Shown here in pieces: positions 34,367-39,252 of a DNA stretch of 39,252 bases. A program made the translations under genes and the position numbers. The stretch's first letter is position 1, and each line of letters begins with the position of its first letter. Source of the stretch: Opitutaceae bacterium (lineage in GTDB: Bacteria > Verrucomicrobiota > Verrucomicrobiia > Opitutales > Opitutaceae); NCBI GenBank assembly GCA_005799525.1, contig SYGN01000030.1, positions 1 through 39,252 of the forward strand, read 5' to 3'. The notes under the pieces were generated by a model. It saw only the letters and a list, made by a program, of their open reading frames with translations, made no database searches and had not been told where the DNA came from.

Positions 34367-34420
34367 ACTGTGTGTCGAATCGATGGCGCAATGCCATATT
34401 TTAACCCGAGGGGGTCGCTC

Positions 34421-35746
34421 ATGAGCACTCCTTCTCACTCTGCGCAGGCAGCTGGAGGCGCGGGTCGCCCGGGCGGCTGGCTGGCGGCCGTCAACCTGAT
34501 TGCACGCTGGTTGGAGCGTCGGGAACGCCTCGATGCGCTGTTCGACACGCTGCCGGCGGGTCTCGTCGGAGCAGAGCGCGCGCGCTGCCAACATTTGGTT
34601 TTTGGCGTCGTGCGACATTTCGGGCGGTTGGAGTCGGCGCTCGGACGGCTGATCGCGCATCCCCCGCGGTTTTCGACGCGAGCGGTGCTGTTTGTAGCTG
34701 GGTTTGAATTAATCGAATCCGAGGGCACGCCTGAGGCCGAGGGAATCGCGGCCAAGGTGGTTCACCACGCGGTCGAGCAGACGAAGACGCTGGCCAGCGC
34801 GGCGGAGGCGCGGTTGGTCAATGCGGTGGTGCGCAAGCTCATCCTCGCGCTCGCGGGAGCGGCTCCGCCCAAGGGCGTGGCGGCGACGGCGGCGGATCTG
34901 GCGGAGTATTTTTCCCATCCGGAGTGGCTCGTGCGGATGTGGATCGCACAGTTTGGCGCGGAGGCTACGCGGTCGCTCTTAGAGTGGAATCAACAACCGG
35001 CCACGGTGTATGCGCGTTGGCGTGCGACGGAAGAGCCGGTGCCGGATTTCCTCAAGCCGACCGCGTGGGCCGGGTTTTTCGAGGTGGAGTCGGGCAAGTG
35101 GACGAAAGTCGAGCCGCTCCTCCGCAGCGGAAAGCTTTATCTCCAAGATCCCGGTACGCGGCTCGCCGTCGATTTGCTGGCACCGCAAGCGGGCGAAACG
35201 GTGTTGGATGTTTGCGCTGCCCCGGGCGGCAAGAGTCTCGTAATCGGGGACACGATCAAGACCGGGAAGGTGGTAGCGATGGATCTGCCCGGTGCGCGGA
35301 TCGATCGGCTGAAGGCAAATCTCGCGCGGGCGAACGGGGTCGAAGTGGCGCTGGTGCAGGTCGACGTGTTGCTGGAGCCGGTGATGGCGCTGCGCGAACA
35401 CAAGCTGCCCGAGAGTTTTTCAGCGGTGTTGATCGACGTACCGTGTTCGAATACCGGGGTGATGCGGCATCGCGCGGATGTGAAGTGGCGCTTGCAGGAG
35501 GGTGATTTTAAGAAGCACCCGAAGCAGCAACTGGCGCTTTTGCATGCGGCGGCGCGGTTGGTGGCGCCGGGTGGCCGGCTCGTTTATTCGACGTGCAGCG
35601 TTGATGGCGCCGAGAACGACCGCGTCGTCGCGGAGTTTTTCAACAGTCGAGCCGGTGGGCCTTTCAAATTGGAGTCGAAGGTCCAGAGTTTGCCGTGGGT
35701 GACGGGCCATGACGGTGCGGCGGCGTTTTTGTTGCGGCGGAGCTGA
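34421..35746 (+). CDS. rsmB: 16S rRNA m5C methyltransferase-like protein (RsmB/NOP family)
   Basis: The 441-residue product has a NusB-like N-terminal domain (about 15-150; ARWLERRERLDALFDTLPAG, HLVFGVVRHFGRLESALGRL, ARLVNAVVRKLI) and a class I methyltransferase (about 220-441). The catalytic part shows LDVCAAPGGKSLVIGD, VVAMDLPGARIDRLKANL, VLIDVPCSNTGVMRHR with the release Cys, and VYSTCSVDGAEND with the nucleophilic Cys. This is the RsmB layout, which methylates C967 of 16S rRNA. The start ATG 34421 follows GAGGGGG with six bases spacing and is preferred over upstream in-frame starts. The convergent gap after it holds an 8-bp inverted repeat (35792-35799 with 35816-35823) but no T tract. 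Confidence 0.88.
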   Translation: MSTPSHSAQAAGGAGRPGGWLAAVNLIARWLERRERLDALFDTLPAGLVGAERARCQHLVFGVVRHFGRLESALGRLIAHPPRFSTRAVLFVAGFELIESEGTPEAEGIAAKVVHHAVEQTKTLASAAEARLVNAVVRKLILALAGAAPPKGVAATAADLAEYFSHPEWLVRMWIAQFGAEATRSLLEWNQQPATVYARWRATEEPVPDFLKPTAWAGFFEVESGKWTKVEPLLRSGKLYLQDPGTRLAVDLLAPQAGETVLDVCAAPGGKSLVIGDTIKTGKVVAMDLPGARIDRLKANLARANGVEVALVQVDVLLEPVMALREHKLPESFSAVLIDVPCSNTGVMRHRADVKWRLQEGDFKKHPKQQLALLHAAARLVAPGGRLVYSTCSVDGAENDRVVAEFFNSRAGGPFKLESKVQSLPWVTGHDGAAAFLLRRS

Positions 35747-35872
35747 ACGGATCCCGAGGCGTGGGACGAGGAATGGTTCCCATTCTCGAGGTCGTTCTCG
35801 GTTTCTTTGAAGCGAGAGAACGAGAAAGATTTCGGGAACGAGAACGGTCTCCAGCAGATACGACGGGCGATT

Positions 35873-37078
35873 TCAAGGCACGAGGTCAAAGACCGGGACG
35901 TCTTTGACCTTCTCGTGGACGCCCTCGAGAAAACGCAACGAAACTTGCTGCGCCGTCGTGAGGAGCTTTTCGTAGCGGTTGAGATCCCATTTCGCAACGG
36001 GTTCGCCGTTGAGATGAGTGACGAGATCGCCGAGTTTGATCTCTGCCGCGTCGGCCGGCGAGTCGGGCACGACTCCGGCGATGCGCCAGTAAGCGGGGGT
36101 CTTGTTGAAACTTACGCCCGCGCTGCGACGGGGTGGAGCGACGATGGTGTCGTGGGTGTCACGATGAAAATAAACGCGGTCGTGTTCCTGGTCGAAGGTG
36201 ACGGAGAAGTTTCTGAGAATCTCGCCGCCGAGGGCAGAGAGTTCGTCGGTGAGGTCGACGATGGGGCGGGCGAGGCGGTGGCCGCCAATGGTGAGCGTTT
36301 CGGCGAGGCGGCCGATTTGCTGGGGGCGTTCGCCCGTGAGCGTGCCGACGGTGGCGCCCGCGCGGGGAGCCGCGGCAAAAGGGGGATTGAGGCCGATGGG
36401 GTTGAGGCTCAGAGGTGCGTCGCTGCCGGAGTCGATGAGGGCGACAAAGGTGCGGTCACCGAGGCGGACCGAGATGAGCGGGGTCTTGCTCGCGTCGTGG
36501 AGGGGGATGGCGGTGCCGGGGATGGCCGCGAGGCTGCGGGTCGATTGGAGGAGGACGCGGGCGCGGGGGTAATCGAGTGTCAGCAGGGTTTCGCGGAAAA
36601 GCGGGAAGCCGAGGATACCATCGATCTTCACGCCGAGGTGAGCGGAGAGCGCGGTGCAGTCGTAGATGAGCGCGAAGACATCGTCGAAGCGGGCTTGGCC
36701 GAGTTCGAGTTGGCGCAGTGTCGTGGGGGCCAGTTCAGTGGTTTGGCCGTCGGCCGAAAGGACGCGGACGCGCGGGGCGTCGGCGGGCGGGGCGTCTTTG
36801 GAGGCGTTGCGTTTGGCGAGTGCGGGCGTGACGAGGGTGACCGAGGAACCGGTGTCGACAAGAAACTGATACGGGCCAAAGCGGTCCGCCCTCGCTTCCA
36901 CGATGAGGAAGTTGCCGAGGGCCTTGGTGGGGACGATGACGAGTTTCGCGCCGAGGGAGGTGCGGCCGGGGCGCGGTGGAGTGCGGCGAAACGGCGACGG
37001 CAGCGCGTCGAGGGAAGCGCAGCCTTCGAGGAGCAGCAGCGCGGTGCACGCAGCGAGCAACAGAAGGGACCGCTTCAT
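35873..37078 (-). CDS. Retropepsin-like aspartyl protease lipoprotein with PDZ domain
   Basis: The 401-residue product has a signal peptide ending in the lipobox LLLLEGC (Cys20). Two pepsin/retropepsin half-sites follow: QFLVDTGSSVTLV (Asp75) and FVALIDSGSDAPLSL (Asp216), each with hydrophobic-hydrophobic-Gly partners further on (VKIDGILGFPLF and LSALGGEILRNFSVTF). A PDZ domain ends the protein (about 325-401; VVPDSPADAAEIKLGDLVTH LNGEPVAKWDL). Two Asp half-sites in one chain resemble a single-chain pepsin-like pair of the bacterial aspartyl-protease-with-PDZ family. It should act in the periplasm. The gene begins 2 bp after the MFS transporter stop, so they form an operon. The substrate is unknown. 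A longer upstream frame exists but is not signal-like. Confidence 0.85.
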   Translation of the reverse strand: MKRSLLLLAACTALLLLEGCASLDALPSPFRRTPPRPGRTSLGAKLVIVPTKALGNFLIVEARADRFGPYQFLVDTGSSVTLVTPALAKRNASKDAPPADAPRVRVLSADGQTTELAPTTLRQLELGQARFDDVFALIYDCTALSAHLGVKIDGILGFPLFRETLLTLDYPRARVLLQSTRSLAAIPGTAIPLHDASKTPLISVRLGDRTFVALIDSGSDAPLSLNPIGLNPPFAAAPRAGATVGTLTGERPQQIGRLAETLTIGGHRLARPIVDLTDELSALGGEILRNFSVTFDQEHDRVYFHRDTHDTIVAPPRRSAGVSFNKTPAYWRIAGVVPDSPADAAEIKLGDLVTHLNGEPVAKWDLNRYEKLLTTAQQVSLRFLEGVHEKVKDVPVFDLVP

Positions 37079-37080
37079 GA

Positions 37081-38427
37081 TTACTTTACTGGTTGGGGGA
37101 GACGCTTGCTCAGGACCCAGGCGACGGCGGACAAGATGGCGGCGGAGACGAAGAGTGCGCGGGAGCCGAACATCCAAAATACCGTGCCGGCCAGAATCGG
37201 AGTGATGGCCCGCGAGAGCGAGCCGAGGGAGCGGAAGATCCCGAGGATGCGCCCCTGTTCGGCGGCGGAGGCGTAGAGGGAAATGAGGCCGGTGCTGGCG
37301 GGATTTACGAGGCCGGAACCGAGCGCGAGCAGCGCGAGACCGACGTAGAGCAACCAGGGTTGCAGCGCGAAGCCGATGACCACTAGACCGAGGGCGGATG
37401 CGAGCAGACCGGTCGAGAGGACCTTGGTTTCGGGCCGCGTCTTGAGGAGTTTTCGCACGAGCCAGCCCTGGGTGACGATGGCACACAGGCCAAGAAAACC
37501 GAGGAGGTAGCCGTTTTGACGCGCGGTGTAACCGAAGCGTTCAGCGGCGAGAAAGGTCAGTGACGTCTCCATGGTGACGAAGGCGAGGGAGAAGATAAAC
37601 GCGACGGCGTTGGCGCGACGCATCGCGGGATCGTCGAGGAGGAAAATGGCGCGGAGTGGATTTTTTGTGCGCGGCTCATGGGCCTCGGCGCGCGTGGCCG
37701 CGGTGAGGGTCTCGGTGAAGCGCAGGGAAATCCAAATCAAGTTCACGAGGCACAGCACGAAGGCGATGAGCGCGGGGACGGTGAAAGGGTTTACGCCGAA
37801 GCGGGCGAGGTGCGGGTAATCGTGGAGGAGATTGATATGGGCGGTGAAGGCACCGATCGTCGGACCGGTGACGAGGCCTAGGCCGAAGGCGGTGCCCACG
37901 AGGCCCATGGCTTTGGAGCGTTCGGTGCGCGAGGTGACGTCGGCGACCGCCGCGGTGGCGACGGAGAGGTTGCCGCTAAACGCTCCGCTCACGAGCCGCG
38001 AGAGAAGAAACATCCAGAACGAGCCGCTGAGCATCCACACGAGGTAGCCAAGAGCGGTGCCGGCGACGGTCCAGCGGAGCACACCGCGGCGGCCGAGGCG
38101 GTCACTGAGCCCGCCCCAAAACGGTGCGAAGATGAATTGGAGGATGGAAAAAATGGAGCTGACGACGCCGCCGAACAGGACGGCGGCGAAATTGCTGTCT
38201 TTACCCAGTGCGCGGGCGATGGCGTCGAGTTGCGACAGGAGCCAGCCGAGGACGCCGCCGTGACCCTCGAGGCCGAGGTAGTGGGTGAGGAGGTCGGGCC
38301 CGAGCGGGAAGATAATTGAGAAGCCGATTAGATCGATGTAGAGCGTGAGAAAGATGACGCCGAGGGAGAGCTTGCGTGCAGGGGCTGGTGCGGGCGAAGC
38401 GGCGGGTGCGGCGATGGTGGTGGACAC
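37081..38427 (-). CDS. MFS transporter, TetA-like drug/proton antiporter family
   Basis: The 448-residue product has about twelve membrane segments. The first is LGVIFLTLYIDLIGFSIIFP LG, typical of TetA-like MFS carriers. Motif A between helices 2 and 3 is GGLSDRLGRRGVLRW, motif C-like LVTGPTIGAF follows helix 5, and a second-half counterpart ends SLSRAITPILAGTVFW. The substrate is not predictable. The extended first periplasmic loop (about residues 45-85, HYLGLEGHGGVLGWLLSQLD) is longer than in TetA. It leads an operon with the aspartyl protease gene 2 bp downstream. Confidence 0.9.
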   Translation of the reverse strand: MSTTIAAPAASPAPAPARKLSLGVIFLTLYIDLIGFSIIFPLGPDLLTHYLGLEGHGGVLGWLLSQLDAIARALGKDSNFAAVLFGGVVSSIFSILQFIFAPFWGGLSDRLGRRGVLRWTVAGTALGYLVWMLSGSFWMFLLSRLVSGAFSGNLSVATAAVADVTSRTERSKAMGLVGTAFGLGLVTGPTIGAFTAHINLLHDYPHLARFGVNPFTVPALIAFVLCLVNLIWISLRFTETLTAATRAEAHEPRTKNPLRAIFLLDDPAMRRANAVAFIFSLAFVTMETSLTFLAAERFGYTARQNGYLLGFLGLCAIVTQGWLVRKLLKTRPETKVLSTGLLASALGLVVIGFALQPWLLYVGLALLALGSGLVNPASTGLISLYASAAEQGRILGIFRSLGSLSRAITPILAGTVFWMFGSRALFVSAAILSAVAWVLSKRLPQPVK

Positions 38428-38864
38428 AGGGGAGCGGGAGGCGGCGAGAAGGAGTGAGGCGGAGAAACAAAGACGGTGGGCACCGGGACGCCAAGGCGTA
38501 ATTGGAAGTTCGTGAGGAGACGCTCAGGAAAGAAAGGAATGCGTGCTTGAGCTGATGCGGTTCGCTCCGATGGTGCGCAGTCATACCAACGTCTCGTGAT
38601 ATTTGGACGATAGTCGAAACACCACTCGCTCATGCTCGCAGCTATCAGCAGTTATAAACTCAAATGACGTTGGTATCAGGAAGCTGCAGTGTTCTCCCGA
38701 GGACCGTCGCCGATTATCTTGCCTTCGAGGAGTCGGGTGCGGTGTCGCGCAGGCGATGACCAAGGCCGAGATTTACGAAGGGGTCGTCTGAACGCCTCCG
38801 GAAATCCGGCGAAAATATTTTGTGTCCGCAACCCGCCGACGCGGCCGCTGGAGGGAGCGAAAAT
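38428..38864. other. Non-coding region between MFS gene and glyA terminator
   Basis: No supported gene lies in this 437-bp stretch, although short frames cross it. It holds a 94-bp element with 11-bp inverted ends (38583-38676) and, further right, ordinary GC-rich spacer. The promoter of the MFS-protease operon should be on the left side, but no clear hexamers were found. Confidence 0.5.
38583..38676. repeat. 94-bp element bounded by 11-bp perfect inverted repeats
   Basis: ATACCAACGTC (38583-38593) is repeated inverted as GACGTTGGTAT (38666-38676). The interior is richer in A+T than the flanks and has no coding frame of note. It may be a small MITE-like insertion or a structured RNA. Confidence 0.6.
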
Positions 38865-38892
38865 AAAAAAGCCGTGCGGTGAGGCACGGCTT
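38865..38892 (-). terminator. Rho-independent terminator of glyA
   Basis: On the minus strand AAGCCGTGC pairs with GCACGGCTT over nine base pairs around a six-base loop and is followed by TTTTTT. It lies 21 bp after the glyA stop. Confidence 0.92.
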
Positions 38893-38913
38893 CGACGTTC
38901 GCGGTGAAGTGGC

Positions 38914-39252
38914 TCAGAGCACGTAGGGCAACGGGCGACGCGCGGTGATCGCGGCGACGCGATGTTTGACGGCGGCGAGAGCGTCGGCCTCACCGGCAGT
39001 CGCGGCGGCGGCGAGCACGGTATCGATACAGGCGGCGATTTCTTCCATCTCGGACTCGACGAACCCACGGGTAGTGATCGCGGGAGTGCCGAGGCGGATA
39101 CCGGAGGCTTGGAAGGGCGAACGCGTCTCGAAGGGGACCGTGTTTTTGTTGCAGGTGATGTGGGCGCGATCGAGCGTCTCTTGGGCAACCTTCGCCGTGA
39201 GCTCGGGGAACTTGGTGCGGAGGTCGACGAGGAAGAGGTGGTTGTCGGTGCC
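38914..39252 (-). CDS. glyA: Serine hydroxymethyltransferase, C-terminal part (runs off window)
   Basis: The visible 112 residues start [20 protein letters not shown] and contain [38 protein letters not shown] and an end helix to RRPLPYVL. These match the C-terminal domain of GlyA closely, including the [13 protein letters not shown] signature. GlyA converts serine and THF to glycine and methylene-THF using PLP. The N-terminal and PLP-lysine part lies beyond the window edge. A strong terminator follows directly. Confidence 0.96.
   Translation of the reverse strand, partial: GTDNHLFLVDLRTKFPELTAKVAQETLDRAHITCNKNTVPFETRSPFQASGIRLGTPAITTRGFVESEMEEIAACIDTVLAAAATAGEADALAAVKHRVAAITARRPLPYVL

Noticed and set aside
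35807-37276. Open frame of 489 codons on the plus strand
   Set aside because: It is the complement of the aspartyl protease gene, which has lipobox, two catalytic Asp motifs and a PDZ domain.
38328-38633. Open frame of 101 codons on the minus strand upstream of the MFS gene
   Set aside because: It starts inside the inverted-repeat element and overlaps the MFS gene start by 100 bp; the tail is Pro/His/Ser-rich noise.
38756-38791. Short frame reading MTKAEIYEGVV, similar to the first residues of HU-type proteins
   Set aside because: Only eleven residues match before a stop, and no HU sequence continues in any frame; chance or an unprovable remnant.
1-39252. Prophage, integrative element or CRISPR array
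   Set aside because: No integrase, transposase, phage structural gene, cas gene or regularly spaced repeats were seen.

Overview
The window looks like chromosomal DNA from a GC-rich Gram-negative bacterium of the Verrucomicrobiota, most probably an Opitutaceae-like lineage. This is an inference. It rests on the N-terminal style of the TonB-dependent receptor (SPFEV...D.GF...SLAGGR), a GreA domain carried at the end of a 612-residue protein (a long GreA is also known in Chlamydiae, in the same superphylum), a 33-residue bS22/AURKAIP1-like ribosomal protein, and a giant exported protein ending in two copies of a GF.VSG..KRVLIRA.GPTL module. No tRNA, rRNA, CRISPR array, transposase, integrase or phage gene was recognised. 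The few mobile-like signals are small palindromic repeats between genes.

Layout. 1-2863 (minus): a truncated TonB-dependent receptor and a PhoD-like phosphatase. 3349-3609: rpsT with its own terminator. 3781-9983: an AddB-like/AddA-like helicase-nuclease pair followed by a 33-codon ribosomal-protein gene and a strong terminator. 10068-10616: an untranslated stretch with several hairpins. 10617-20557: the most distinctive block, five tightly overlapping genes resembling PilM, PilN, PilO, a PilP-like protein and a secretin, then a 1726-residue exported beta-propeller/Ig protein and a terminator. 20499-21275 (minus): a CPBP-family membrane protein that looks frameshifted near its 3' end.

21526-26775 (minus): a probable operon pyrF-ispD-ispF followed by two family-5 peptide-binding lipoproteins with no permease. 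26910-30430 (plus): ispE, ptsI and a lipoprotein of unknown function. 30642-32102 (minus): a short hydrophobic ORF coupled to a DUF2007-like gene, and an ArsR-methyltransferase fusion. 32469-34307 (minus): the long GreA-domain protein, divergent from rsmB (34421-35746). 35873-38427 (minus): an aspartyl-protease/PDZ lipoprotein two bases downstream of an MFS transporter. 38914-39252 (minus): the C-terminal end of glyA.

How the genes fit together. The secretin block supplies an outer-membrane ring, an inner-membrane PilN/PilO-like platform and a cytoplasmic actin-like partner, but no pilin, prepilin peptidase or motor ATPase is present here. The giant exported protein directly downstream may be its cargo or surface partner (inference). 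Three isoprenoid-pathway genes (ispD, ispF, ispE) sit on two divergent transcripts. Many starts lack a clear Shine-Dalgarno sequence, and ATGA stop-start overlaps are frequent. Two copies of one palindromic repeat (about 21370 and 30470) show that the genome carries a dispersed REP-like family.
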